A DNA stretch of 64,000 bases from CAZACQ01 sp964483725 (GCA_964483725.1 CAZACQ010000002.1:1-64000), one strand, 5' to 3'. Positions 23,614-34,226 are shown, counted from the stretch's first letter. Notes: generated by a model from the letters alone, not told the origin. Program-made: numbers and translations.

Positions 23614-24393
23614 ATGAAAAATTATATCAATTATCATATAGATCTATCCAATGTGCCTTTGGATGTCAAAAAAACTTTTTACTTAGATGATTTTTTGGTA
23701 AAAGATAATATTCAAGTAAAAGATAATTGAGAAGATTTTGTAGAATTAAACTGATCAGATATCAAAATTGCACCTTTTTGGGAAGACAAAGAAAGTACTC
23801 AAGTGCAAGATGAAGAAATTCAATCTATGCTAGATTTGGAATCAAATTTACTTACAGAGTATATTCAAGAAAATTGATTATGAATAATAGTAAGGGAAAC
23901 TGTAGCAAATAAATTAAAAGAAGTAAATGATTATTTCAAAAGCAAATGATATCAAATTTGTATCAAGATATGATATAGACCTTTGTCTGTACAGCAAAAA
24001 TTATTAGAACATATAAGTAAATATATTGATAACAAACATCCAGATCTATCTGAATCCAAGAGATATGAAATTACTTGTGAATATGTTTCTGATCCAAATA
24101 ATTTTGTACCACCTCATAGTACTTGATGAGCTGTAGATTTAGTGCTTATGGATTTGGATTGAAATGAAATTGATATGTGATCTCCAATAAACTATCCTTG
24201 AGAAATTTCTAATATTACATATACTGATATTAGCAAAGAGACTTTTGAAAATAGAATGTTTTTGTGTGATACTATGCTTAAATTCGGTTTTGCAAACTTA
24301 TCTTCTGAATGGTGGCATTTTTCTTATTGAGATCCTATATGGGCATATTTTTATTGACACAAAGAAAGCATTTATTGAAAAATAGACTTATAA
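23614..24393 (+). CDS. VanX/DdpX-type D-alanyl-D-alanine dipeptidase (peptidase M15D)
   Basis: A 259-residue zinc peptidase of the M15D family, which cleaves D-Ala-D-Ala or related D,D-dipeptides. The zinc ligands and catalytic glutamate are recognisable: His168 and Asp175 in HSTGGAVDLV (SxHxxGxAxD signature), and Glu232 and His235 in SSEWWHFSYG. Also present is KIGYRPLSVQQ, the conserved RP-containing segment before the metal site. No signal peptide, so it should act in the cytoplasm, which suits recycling or scavenging of dipeptides rather than wall cleavage. It is 3 bp from the DapF-like gene, almost certainly co-transcribed and followed by a terminator. Confidence 0.9.
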
Positions 24394-24401
24394 AATATAT
24401 T

Positions 24402-24432
24402 AATTATTTGTATTATACAAATAATTTTTTTT
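24402..24432 (+). terminator. Intrinsic terminator
   Basis: An 11-bp perfect stem (AATTATTTGTA / TACAAATAATT) with a three-base loop and an eight-T run, immediately after the dipeptidase stop. It closes the DapF-like/VanX-like transcript. The rest of the 135-bp gap to 24529 is AT-rich with no other clear signal. Confidence 0.85.
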
Positions 24433-24528
24433 AAAAACTTCTATAATATAAAAATAGCCTAATATTTAATATATATAATTAAACTAATTATTGTAAGTTT
24501 GCAATAGTTTATAAATTAAATTAATTTA

Positions 24529-26151
24529 ATGAAAGCTAGCGATATTTTTGTGAAATCATTGATACAACACTGAACTAAGGTTATTTATTGAGTGCCCTGA
24601 GAAGAAAATTTGGATTTGATTGAATCGGTCAAAAAATACTGAGATATAGAATTAATACTTACTAGAAATGAACAAACAGCAGTTTTTATGGCAGCTACTT
24701 ACTGAAGGCTTACTTGAAATCCTTGAGTTGCAATAGCAACATTGGGTCCATGAGCAACTAATATGATGACTTGAGTTGCATTTTCTCAACTATGATGATT
24801 TCCTACAATTGTGATAACTTGACAAAAGCCTATAAGGAAATCAAAACAATGATTTTTTCAGATAATAGATGTTGTATCTATGATGAAACCTATCTGTAAA
24901 TATGCAGGTTCTATAGTTACTTGAAACAAAATACCTCATATAGTAGATAATGCATTTAGAATTGCTTCTAATGAAAGGCCTTGAGCTGTTTGTTTAGAAT
25001 TGCCTGAAGATATAGCTTGAGAAGATATAATAGAGACTGATATAAATTATATAAAAAAAGATAAAATTAGGAGACCAATTATTGATGAGAAATGATTATT
25101 AAGTTTGAGATCTGAACTAGAAAAATCTAAATCACCTATAATACTTATCTGAGCATGAGCCAATAGGAAAAGAATTAGTAAATATTTAACTCGTTTTATA
25201 AAGGAATATAATATACCTTTTTTCTCTTCTCAGATGTGAAAATGAGTTGTTGATGAATCTTTAGAACAATACTTATGAACAGCTGCTACGAGTGAAAATG
25301 ACTATATTCACGAAGCAATCCAGGAATCAGATTTGATATTGTCAGTTGGTTATGATCCTATTGAAAAACCAACTCATTTGGTAGGTAAGTGATGAATTAA
25401 AACTATTCATATAAATTTTTATGAATCAAATTTGGATAATGTATATTGTCCTTATTTGGATATAGTATGAGATATATGAAGTACTTTTTGGCAATTATAT
25501 TCAATATGAGTAAATAATAAAAACTGGAATTGGGATAAAATCTATCAAATAAGAGATAATTATATAAAACAAACTCAAGAAAATATAGAAAATGAAGATA
25601 TTTGAAATAATATTATGTGACCTAGAAAACTTGTTGATGATACTAGGAAGTTTATGTGAGAAAGTGATATATTAGCTTTAGATAATTGATTATACAAAGT
25701 TTGGTTTGCTAGAAATTATAAATCAAATAATCCAAATACTTTACTTTTGGATAATGCATTGGCAACTATGTGAGCTTGAATGGCTTCATGATTGGAAGCT
25801 AAAAGAATGAATCCAGAAAAAAATGTTGTAGTAGTTACTTGAGATGGCTGACTTGTGATGAACTTGTGAGATTTGGAAACTGCTGTGAGATTAGATTTAG
25901 ATCTTACTATAGTAGTTTTAAATAACAGAAGCTATTGAATGATAAAATGGAAACAAAATGGTGATAAAAAACAAGTATGGTGAATGGACTTTGATAATCC
26001 TGATTTTGTAAAATTAGCAGAAAGTTTTTGAGCTATATGATATAAAGTAAGTGATAAAAATGACTATTTAAAAACATTAGAAGATGCAAATGCACAAAAA
26101 TGAATAAAAATAATAGATCTTGACTTTGATTATCCAGAAAAAATAAACTAA
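24529..26151 (+). CDS. Thiamine-pyrophosphate enzyme, acetolactate-synthase-like
   Basis: A 540-residue TPP-dependent decarboxylase/transferase with the three domains of the acetolactate synthase large-subunit family. The N-terminal Pyr domain has GVPGEENLD and TRNEQTAVFMA with the catalytic glutamate. The central nucleotide-fold domain follows. The C-terminal PP domain has GDGGLVMNLGDLETA with the TPP/Mg2+-binding Asp439, then LNNRSYGMIKWKQ. No regulatory small subunit gene or other branched-chain genes are seen, so it may instead act as a pyruvate- or oxo-acid decarboxylase or catabolic acetolactate synthase. An aldehyde dehydrogenase gene lies 60 bp downstream, which would fit a two-step oxo-acid to acid route. 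Substrate unproven. Confidence 0.88.
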
Positions 26152-26211
26152 ACTTGAAACTAGCTTAGTCTTTCTTTAAACTAAAACTATTTATATAATA
26201 AATAAATCTTA

Positions 26212-27576
26212 ATGTCAAAAATACTATCAATCAATCCATATACAGAAGAAGTAAATGCAGAATATGAAACTTTATCTAAAGAAGAAATTGATCAAAAAAT
26301 TACAAAAGCACATAATGCATTTTTGGAATGGAAAAATGTTTCAAAATCTGAAAAAAAATCATTGTTTTTGAAATTGGCTGATTTGATTGAGCAAGAAAAA
26401 GAAAACTTAGCTGAGCTTGAAACTAAAGAAATGTGAATGTTGTATGATTTTTCACTTGCATGACTTTCAAAAACTGCAAATTTGATTAGATGGTATGCAA
26501 ACAATTTTGAAGATGTTTTAAAAGATGAGTTTTATGAATCAGAATGATTAAATGTTAAGTCTCAATATGATCCATTGTGAGTTGTTTTTGGAGTAGCACC
26601 TTGGAATTTTCCATACAATCAAGTACTAAGAGCAGCTGTTCCAAATATTCTAGCATGAAATACTACTGTTTATAAACATGCATCAAATGTGCCACTTTGC
26701 TGAATAAAAATTGAAGAAATGTTTAAAAAAGCTGGATTTCCTGACTGAATATATACTAATTTTATGATTTCTAGCAAAGATAGCGAATATGTAATATCTA
26801 AACCTGAAATAGTATGAGTAAATCTTACTTGATCAGAATGAGCTTGATCTACAGTTTGATCTTTAGCTGGTAAATATTTAAAACCATCTGTATTGGAATT
26901 GTGATGAAATGATGCATTTATAGTTACTGATACAGATGATATGGATAATTTAGCAAAACAAGCAGTAAATGCTCGTATTTCAAATAATTGACAAAAATGT
27001 AATTCATCCAAAAGGTTTATTGTAAGAGAAAAAGACTATGAAGAATTTTGTTCTTACTTCAAAAAACATATGGAAGATTTAGTAGTATGAGATCCAATGT
27101 CTTCAGATACAGATTTGTGACCATTAGCAAGAAAAGATTTATTGCAAGAAGTTGATGAACAGGTTCAAAAAACTATATCTCAATGAGCTAGATTATTAAC
27201 TGGTTGAAAAATATTAGATCAAAAATGATACTTTTATGCTCCTACTGCTTTAGATGATGTAACTCCAGAAATGACATCATATAAAGAAGAAATTTTTGGG
27301 CCAGTAGCATCCATAATTAAAGTTAAAGACTTGGATGAGGCAGTAGAAATTGCTAATAATTCTGATTTTGGTTTGTGTGGATGTGTGTATTGAGATAATT
27401 TAGATCAAAATATCAATGTGGCTTCAAAAATTCATACTTGAATGGTATTTATAAATCAGCCAGCTTGATCTAGGGCTAGTTTGCCTTTTGGATGAGTTAA
27501 GAAATCAGGTTATTGAAAAGAAAATGGTCCTGAATGACTTAAAGCTTTTACAAATAAAAAAGTTATAGTTTATTAA
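26212..27576 (+). CDS. NAD(P)+-dependent aldehyde dehydrogenase, succinate-semialdehyde type
   Basis: A 454-residue aldehyde dehydrogenase. Active-site residues: Glu229 in LELGGND and Cys263 in GQKCNSSKR. The Rossmann segment VAPWNFPYNQVLRAA and the NLTGSEGAGS loop are also in place. The wording PWNFP, KCNSSKR and FGGVKKSGYGKENGPEG is closest to the NADP-dependent succinate-semialdehyde dehydrogenases (GabD/Sad type). In a reduced genome it may detoxify or oxidise the aldehyde made by the upstream TPP enzyme, which it follows at 60 bp on the same strand. Family assignment is firm, substrate inferred. Confidence 0.93.
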
Positions 27577-27736
27577 ACTATACTCTTAATTTAATTAGTT
27601 TTTAACTTATTTTAAATACTTCTTGAAATATTTTTAGTATTTTATATACTAAAATTAATAACTAAGTAATTGTCTTTTTGAAATATAGAACTTATTTATT
27701 AAAAATATATTTATAAGATAAAGAATTTGATTTGTA

Positions 27737-28930
27737 ATGAATATTAAAAAAGATTTTCCAGTATTTAATGATTCATCATTGGTATATTTGGATTCATGTT
27801 CTAGTACCCAAAAACCCAAATATGTAATAGATGCAATTTCTGAGCATTTATCAAGTTGATATGCAAATATTCACAGATGACTTTATGATCTTTCTGATAT
27901 TTCCCAGGAACTTTATGATAAATCAAAAAAAATTGTATGAAAACATTTGTGAGTTAAAGCTAGTGAAGTTGTATATACATACAATAGTACATATGCTTTT
28001 AATATTTTGGCATATAGTTTATACTTTTCAAATTATCTTAAAAAATGAGATAAAATTTTGTTATCAATAGCTGAGCATCACTCTAATATTGTTCCTTGGC
28101 TTTCACTTCAAGAAAAATTTTGAATACAAGTAGAGTTTGTACAAAATGACGATAATGGAGATATAGATATGCAAGATTTTAATAATAAATATGATGAAAC
28201 AGTAAAACTTGTAAGTTTTAATTATGTATCAAATGTTACTTGAACAATTTTTGACTTGAAAAAAATTTGATCTATATTAAGAGATGATACACTTTTTGTG
28301 ATTGATTGATCTCAAGCAGTACCAAACTTTCCAGTAAATTTTGATGATCTTTGAGCTGATTTTTTGGTATTTACATGACATAAATTGATGGCAAATACTT
28401 GAATATGAGTTTTGATTTGAAAAAAAGACCATCTCAAAAAGATTAATTCTATTTTCGCATGATGAGGTAGCATAAAAGATGTAAATACACAATGATATGA
28501 ACTTTTGTTATGAGCAGAATGATTTGAAGCATGAACTCCAAATATATCTTGAGCAGTTAGTTTACTCAAAGCCTTTGAATATATAGAATCAATTTGATGA
28601 TTTGATAAAGTATGGCAAAAAGAGCAAGAACTTACTAAATATATGCTTGATTGATTTTTACAAAGAGAAAATAAAATTGAGCTAATTGGTAAAAAAACAC
28701 CTGATAATAGGTTGTGAGTGTTTAGTTTTGTTCTAAAGTGAGATTTTTCTCCAATTAGATTTGGTGAGCATATGGCTATGAAAAATATATGTATTAGGTG
28801 TGGAGGGCACTGTGCACATCCATATTTAAAATCAATGTGATATGCTTGAAGTTGTAGGGCTAGCTTGTACTTGTATAATGATTTTTCTGATATTGATAGA
28901 TTTTTTTATGCTATAGATGAGTTTATATAA
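27737..28930 (+). CDS. sufS: Cysteine desulfurase, SufS-type (class V aminotransferase fold)
   Basis: A 397-residue PLP enzyme that takes sulfur from L-cysteine for Fe-S clusters and tRNA thiolation. The PLP lysine is Lys216 in FTGHKLMANTGIG. The sulfur-carrying cysteine is Cys359 in GGHCAHPYL, matching the SufS HHCAQP pattern. The ending GSCRASLYLYN is also diagnostic. N-terminal VYLDSCSSTQKPK and the NIHRGLYDLS segment fit SufS rather than IscS. No sufB/C/D/U lies next to it. thiI, bolA and a monothiol glutaredoxin occur 3-5 kb away and are plausible partners in sulfur and Fe-S trafficking. It is a solo gene after a 160-bp gap. Confidence 0.92.
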
Positions 28931-28959
28931 TATTTAATTTTATCTTTTATAAATTAGTT

Positions 28960-29877
28960 ATATTAAATCTATTTTTCAATAGATGTAAACTAATTGAGAA
29001 TGATCCATTACCATCATGTTGAATTGAAGATGGTAAATCATATGAAATTGATGCTGAAGATTGGGATACAGAAGAGTTTTGTGAAGAATGAAGTGTAGTA
29101 TGATCAAATCCAGAATTTCCAAGTGAATGATGAACAAGTACTTGGGAATGTGAATCATGAGATGAAACTGTAAGTTGTAGTGCAGAAAGAGATGAAGAAA
29201 CTTCATGATGAAGAGTACCTAGATTTGAATCTTATCCATCATGTTGAATTGAAGATGGTAAATCATATGAAATTGATGCTGAAGATTGGGATACAGAAGA
29301 GTTTTGTGAAGAATGAAGTGTAGTATGATCAAATCCAGAATTTCCAAGTGAATGATGAACAAGTACTTGGGAATGTGAATCATGAGATGAAACTGTAAGT
29401 TGTGTAGCTGATAGACTAGATGTTACAGATATTAGTGATGAAGAAGAAGATATTAATGTTCATTTTTCTTGAAGATGATCAGAAAGTTGTGAGTGTGTTC
29501 CTAATAATGTAAATTTTGATGAAGAAACTTGAAAGTTGAATATTACTTGGCAACCATTAAGTAATGAAGAGATTTTGTCATTTTCAATAATTGATAAAGA
29601 TTGAAATATTAATGAATTATGAGAAGTTGACTGTTCTTCATGAAATTATGAGGTGTTGATATGAAATTCTTGAAAATATGAACTTGAATCATCTGTAATT
29701 AATTATGAATGACAAGAAGTTTGTGATACTAAAAGATTTGATGTATGAGAAGTTAATCTAGATGATGAAGCTAAAATTCATTGAGTACCAGAAACATGAG
29801 TATGAAAATATATGATAATTGTATTCATTATATTATGACTAATATTTTATATTTTCTTGTCTAGAAGGTACAATTAA
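28960..29877 (+). pseudogene. Start-less repeat-bearing surface protein with C-terminal membrane anchor
   Basis: An open frame encoding two copies of a 56-residue cysteine-containing module (CGIEDGKSYEIDAEDWD, EFCEEGSVVGSN, STWECESGDETVSC). An acidic beta-rich region and a C-terminal transmembrane helix (YMIIVFIILGLIFYIFL) ending in a short basic tail follow. Such Cys/Trp modules are common in large CPR surface proteins. The frame is open upstream to a TAG at 28897 inside sufS but contains no ATG, GTG or TTG before the first repeat, and no signal peptide is recognisable. The 5' part therefore seems lost, or the start is non-canonical, or repeats collapsed in assembly. The reported start is the nominal left edge (ATA), not a proven initiation codon. 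Cysteine spacing suggests disulfides outside the cell. Confidence 0.5.
29011..29403 (+). repeat. Two perfect 168-bp repeats, 225-bp period
   Basis: Positions 29011-29178 and 29236-29403 are identical at every base by direct comparison. Each encodes the same 56 residues, separated by a 57-bp unique spacer. Identity extending to all synonymous positions means recent duplication or ongoing gene conversion, and makes the array prone to copy-number change and to misassembly. Confidence 0.93.
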
Positions 29878-29910
29878 AGCTTTTATTACTTAATAAAATA
29901 AAGCTTAATA

Positions 29911-29942
29911 AAAAAATGAAGTCTATTAGACTTCATTTTTTT
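29911..29942. terminator. Bidirectional intrinsic terminator
   Basis: ATGAAGTC/GACTTCAT stem with a five-base loop, preceded by an A-run and followed by a T-run, between the convergent surface-protein frame and the sucrose-phosphorylase-like gene. A second AAGCTTTTATT/AATAAAATAAAGCTT imperfect pairing lies just upstream (about 29876-29906). Confidence 0.88.
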
Positions 29943-31488
29943 ATAACTCTATCTTTTCTTCTTTTCAACTATCATCATTATAGTATGTTATAATACTTTT
30001 TTTCTTTTTTAAATCAGAGTGTAATATGCAGTAATAATCTTTGTAACTTCGTTTTAGTTTTATCTCATTACTTTCTGAATCTAATTCTTCAAAGTCTCAA
30101 TTGAAAGCAGGGTAGTTATCACGAAATTCAATCAACTTAAATAATCTTTTTACTACATCTTTTTGTATATGTTCATCAATTTCCTCTAAACTATAGTTAT
30201 GTCTATTAATATCTCTTCAAACATTTGTGATTTCTAATTTTTCCATGTCATTTTTTCCTGCTAATAGTCATACATAATATACTTGAGGTATACCTGGAAT
30301 AAAAAATTGAATTGCTCTAGCAGTTATATATGAATTATCATCCTCTCATACAGCAGAATAATAGGTACAATTAATTTGATATATATCAACATTTTCTGCA
30401 TTTGCTCATGAAGCTCTTTTACTATCATTTCATCACATTGTATGAAGGTTTGCTATTGTCTTATCTATATCTTTTTTTGACATTATGTCTTCTACATCAA
30501 CTACTCATATTCCGTCGTGAGTATCTAGTGTAGTTATGCAGTTATTTGTTCTAATAGATAACCATTTGGATAAATACTTATTATCTTCAAAATACAAGCT
30601 ATATAATGTAAGCATTGGTAGAGCAAAGTCATATACATAATCAACTCAATCTACATTTGCTATTTCATTTTGTATCAAATAATGATTATGTATTTCTGGT
30701 AGTGTCTTAATTCAGTTTTCTTTACATATTTTAATTAATTCAGCCAAAAATTCATATGATTTATTAGTTAGAAAGTTATTTGTTCATCTTTTCTTACCTG
30801 TATATCAAAATGCATCTAGTCTTAATAATTTAACTCAATTATTTGCAAGATTTTCAATTGAGTTTTTTAGATAGTTTTTTACATCAGTATTATCTGTATC
30901 TATATCAATTTGATCACTAGAAAATGTGCACCATATATTTTTATATTTTTTATTTTTTACTTTAAATTTTACAAATGGTGATCCAGGCCTAGGCCTATAT
31001 ATTTTTCTGAGGCTAAATCTGTTGATTCAATCCTTATGAAATATAAAATCTAATTTCCTTAAATTGTTTGTGATTTTTCAAAGTCAATCTAGAATAGAAT
31101 TATATATTTTACTTTTGAATCTTAGGTTAATTCTTTTTGAAAACTTTTCTCATGTCATAAACCAATCTGAATATTTTGAATTATCTCAGTTTTGTAAAAA
31201 ATCTTGGAATTCTTTTGATTGAGATGAAATATGATTTACCATTAAGTCAGATACTAGTTCATAATTTTGGGATATAGATTTAATATCCTGTCGATCTCAG
31301 AAATTTGGATCTACTGACAATTGTGTAATTGGTGAAAAACCTCTATCTGATGATGAAGGATAATATGGTAATATATGCACAGCTTGAATTTTTCATTCAA
31401 ATTTCTTGTCCAATACTAGTTTTAATTCTTTTAAATTTGTTCACAAACTATCAGGATATGTGATTAATTGTACTTTGTTAGAAATCAT
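29941..31488 (-). CDS. GH13 subfamily 18 phosphorylase, sucrose-phosphorylase type
   Basis: A 515-residue glycoside phosphorylase. The start resembles sucrose phosphorylases closely: YPDSLG near residue 11, then HILPYYPSSSDRGFSPI and DPNFGDRQDI. The nucleophile aspartate is in VKLLRLDAFGYTGKKRG and the acid/base glutamate in TLPEIHNHY. The transition-state Asp region is TTLDTHDGIG, and IPQVYYVGLLAGKNDME is a GH13_18 signature. Family members turn sucrose, sucrose-6-phosphate or glucosylglycerate plus phosphate into glucose-1-phosphate; which one cannot be decided by eye. It would give ATP-cheap sugar phosphate. No sugar transporter lies beside it. It is a single-gene minus-strand transcript bounded by a shared terminator. 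Confidence 0.9.
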
Positions 31489-31644
31489 ATTTTATTTTAT
31501 TAAATTAGAAAATTAAATGAAAAATCTTTATATAATAATCTTAATAAAGAAATCAAGCTTTATTTTATAATTTAATATTGATTTTTTTATATATATAAAT
31601 ATATAAGTTTAAATGTAAATATTTTATATATAAAATCGAATCTA

Positions 31645-31983
31645 ATGAATGAAGATTTTGAATTAAAATTAACGAAATTGGAAAATGATGTTGATACTTT
31701 AGAACTGATGATGAGAACTGAAATGATATGAGTTCTTTGATCAAATTATCATATAAAAGCACAAAGACTACAAAGTCATTGTGAAAAAGTAAGAGCTGAT
31801 ATACATAGAATACTTTCTAACTGATGACCTAGAAGTACTTTACAAAGTTTTAAACTTGAGTCAGTTATTAATAGAGCTTGGATTTATATTTCAAAATATG
31901 ATTTGTTAATACAAAAATGAGTTGATCTAAAATGAGATTTGATGTCTATTGATCCAAACACTATAGAGAAGTTAAAAAGATAA
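31645..31983 (+). CDS. Small helical hypothetical protein
   Basis: A 112-residue soluble protein, almost entirely helical. An N-terminal coiled-coil-like stretch (FELKLTKLENDVDTLELMM) is followed by further amphipathic helices and the phrase LSNGGPRSTLQSF, where both glycines are TGA. No domain is recognised. It starts at the first ATG after a 156-bp AT-rich gap that must hold divergent promoters for it and the GH13 gene. thiI follows 35 bp later, and co-transcription is likely. Small helical proteins of this kind in CPR genomes are mostly uncharacterised. Confidence 0.65.
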
Positions 31984-32018
31984 AATAATTTAAATTAAAT
32001 AAAAACCAAATATATATT

Positions 32019-33380
32019 ATGTATTCTTATTTAATTAGGTTTACTGGAGAAATATGAATTAAATGAGCTAAAACTAGATGGAACTACATCAGAAAATTAT
32101 CTTCAAATATAGAAAAAGCAGTAGGTGATAACTTGGTGGATATAAAATATAGTTTTGATAAAATTGTACTTCATACTGAAGCAAATGTAGATAATAAATT
32201 AGCAAATGTTTTTTGAATTGCAAAATTTTCCAAATTTAAATATTATAAATTTGAAAATATAGATGATTTACTAGAATATGGAGAAAACTTTTACAAAAAC
32301 ACAGTTTCTTGAAAAAAATTTGCAGTAAGAGTTAATAGAATAGGGGAGCATACATTCAAAGCTATGGATTTAGAAAAGTCACTTTGAGCTAAGCTTTATA
32401 AATACTCATCTTGAGTAAATTTAAAAAATCCTGATGTTTGGGTAAAGTTAGAAATATACTATGATTATGCTTATTTTCTTGAATATACAAAAGAATGAGC
32501 TTGATGATTTCCTATATGAAGTGTATGAAGAATTCCAGTATTATTCTCTTGATGAATTGATTCTTCAGTTGCAGTTTGGTATTTGTTTAGAATGTGATTT
32601 GATCTAGATCTTATTTATTTTGATCTGTGATGAGATAAACCATTTGAAGCTTCATTTGATACAGCAAAATATATGTATTCAAACTTTTGATATTGATCCA
32701 AAATGAGTTTTTATAAAGTTGATTTCAAGGATTTAATTTGACTATTATCTTGAATCAAGCAATCATACCAAGTACTTGCACTTAAATATTATTTTTATAA
32801 ATTTACAGAGTTGTTTTGTAATCTATCTTCTTATAATTGATTTGCTACATGAGAAGCTATAAATCAAGTAAGTACACAAGTTTTTAAAAACTTATATGTT
32901 TTGGATAATTGCACTGATAAGTTTGTTATAAGACCACTTATTTGTTTGCCAAAACAAGATATTATGAATATTGCAAAAAATATATGAAGTTTTGAATTAT
33001 CATATAAATGAGAAGAGTTTTGTTCTATTAGTTCTACCAAAGTAGAAACTGATGCAAATATAAATAAATTAAAAAATGAAATTCAAAAGCTTGATTTTGA
33101 TATTGAAGTTTTGTTGGAAAAAACTGAGAAAATAGACTTTAAAAATAAAGAAAAAAGCTCTTATTTTACAAAAGATATTGTAGATAGAGAAATTATTTAT
33201 ATTCAAAGAAATCCATCTGATTTTTCAGATAAATACAAAAATGTATTATTTAAGTATTACAAAAATGAATTATCTAAATTAGATAAATCTAAAAAATATT
33301 TTATAATTTGTAAAAAATGAAAATTAAGTAATATAGTTTATTCTTATATGAAAGAGAATTGATTTGATGTTATTTATTAA
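32019..33380 (+). CDS. thiI: tRNA 4-thiouridine synthetase ThiI with rhodanese-like tail
   Basis: A 453-residue ThiI. It begins with the ferredoxin-like/THUMP region (YLIRFTGEIGIKGAKTRWN, matching the typical ThiI start). The PP-loop ATP-binding motif LFSGGIDSSVAVW lies at about residue 177, then CSISSTKVETD where ThiI usually has a CxxC-like element. A shortened rhodanese-like end carries the candidate persulfide cysteine in FIICKKGKLSNIVY. It would thiolate U8 of tRNAs using sulfur from the cysteine desulfurase encoded at 27737. Its stop lies 1 bp from the convergent glutaredoxin gene. The rhodanese domain is compact, but the active-site Cys seems present. Confidence 0.9.
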
Positions 33381-33381
33381 T

Positions 33382-33693
33382 TTATTTATTTACTAGTTCT
33401 TGCAATTCTCAAGTTTCAAACATTTCAGCAACAATATCAAATCATCATACAAATTCTCAATTTATGTGAATTTGTGGGTATGTAGGCCAATTGTTGTATT
33501 CTTTGATTCACTCAGCAATTTCTTCATCATCAAATATGTTTACATCTGTGAACTCAATTCATGCCATATTCATTATTCAGATAATATTTACAGTAAAGCC
33601 ACAAACTGGTTCTGATTTTGTTCATTTCATAAATATTACTACTTTATCTGAATTAATTATATTTTCAATTTTTTGTTTAGTTTCTTCATTCAT
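33382..33693 (-). CDS. grxD: Monothiol glutaredoxin (Grx4/GrxD type)
   Basis: A 103-residue monothiol glutaredoxin. The active site is PVCGFT (family consensus CGFS) within IFMKGTKSEPVCGFTVN. Downstream are WPTYPQIHINGEFVGG, which contains the conserved TxPQ(I/V) cis-proline loop and glycine pair, and the GFDIV segment (family GGxDI). These proteins carry glutathione-ligated [2Fe-2S] clusters and hand them to other proteins, often in complex with BolA. The bolA gene lies 22 bp upstream in the same operon, so cluster trafficking is the likely job. The Ser to Thr change in CGFS is conservative but uncommon. Confidence 0.92.
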
Positions 33694-33715
33694 TTTGCAT
33701 TTGTATATTAATTAT

Positions 33716-33976
33716 TTAAATATTTTCATCATGAGTTAGGGTTTTAATCTTAAGTGCATGAATAGCACCTGATTGTATGTGTTCTCATACTATTTCATTA
33801 ACTTTTCTATGTCTTTCTAATCTTGATAATCATTCAAACTTATCTGATACTATTTTTAAAAAATAGTGTTTATGTGTATCATCTGGTCAATGAACTCATT
33901 GATATTCAAAATTTACTATATCATTTTCATTATCAAAAACAGTTTTCATAATTTCAATAATTTGTTCTTCCGTCAT
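33716..33976 (-). CDS. bolA: BolA-family protein
   Basis: An 86-residue BolA protein. The family signature SRLERHRKVNEIVGEHI and the ending IHALKIKT (family HALxLKT) are clear, and the conserved histidine that ligates a shared [2Fe-2S] cluster with monothiol glutaredoxins is present in IHAL. BolA-glutaredoxin heterodimers are involved in Fe-S cluster delivery and iron sensing, and the next gene downstream encodes exactly such a glutaredoxin. It is separated from the DUF2905 gene by 25 bp and belongs to the minus-strand operon that starts at 36956. Length is normal for the short BolA1-type. Confidence 0.93.
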
Positions 33977-34001
33977 AATTGAGTTTTAATATTTAAATTT
34001 A

Positions 34002-34226
34002 TTAGCCAAAGTATCTATATATTAAATTTATAATAATACTAAGTAATATAGATATTATTATAAAACTTGTAACTGGGAAATATATTTTTGTATTTTCTTT
34101 TTCAATTTTAATATCTCATGGTAAGTTTCAAATTCATAATCATAGTTTATTCAAAAATATCACTATAACTCAAATTATAATCAAAGTAATTCACAAAACA
34201 AGCAATGTCTTTCATATATTTTCCAT
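34002..34226 (-). CDS. DUF2905 small membrane protein
   Basis: A 74-residue protein with two transmembrane helices. Between them is the DUF2905 signature GNLPGDIKIEKENTKIYFPV, then the second helix SFIIISILLSIIINL. The function of DUF2905 is not established. The ATG overlaps the prsW stop codon by one base (TAATG read on the minus strand), so the two are translationally coupled. Members of this family are widespread and often lie near ruvB or Holliday-junction genes in other bacteria, which is not the case here. Confidence 0.88.

Noticed and set aside
27625..27656. Inverted repeat between the aldehyde dehydrogenase and sufS as a terminator
   Set aside because: TTTTAGTAT/ATACTAAAA can pair but is not followed by a T-run, and such pairings are expected by chance in DNA this AT-rich.
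28976..29206. 76-codon minus-strand frame over the repeat region
   Set aside because: It is the shadow of the Cys-rich module on the plus strand; its His/Leu-rich translation is meaningless.
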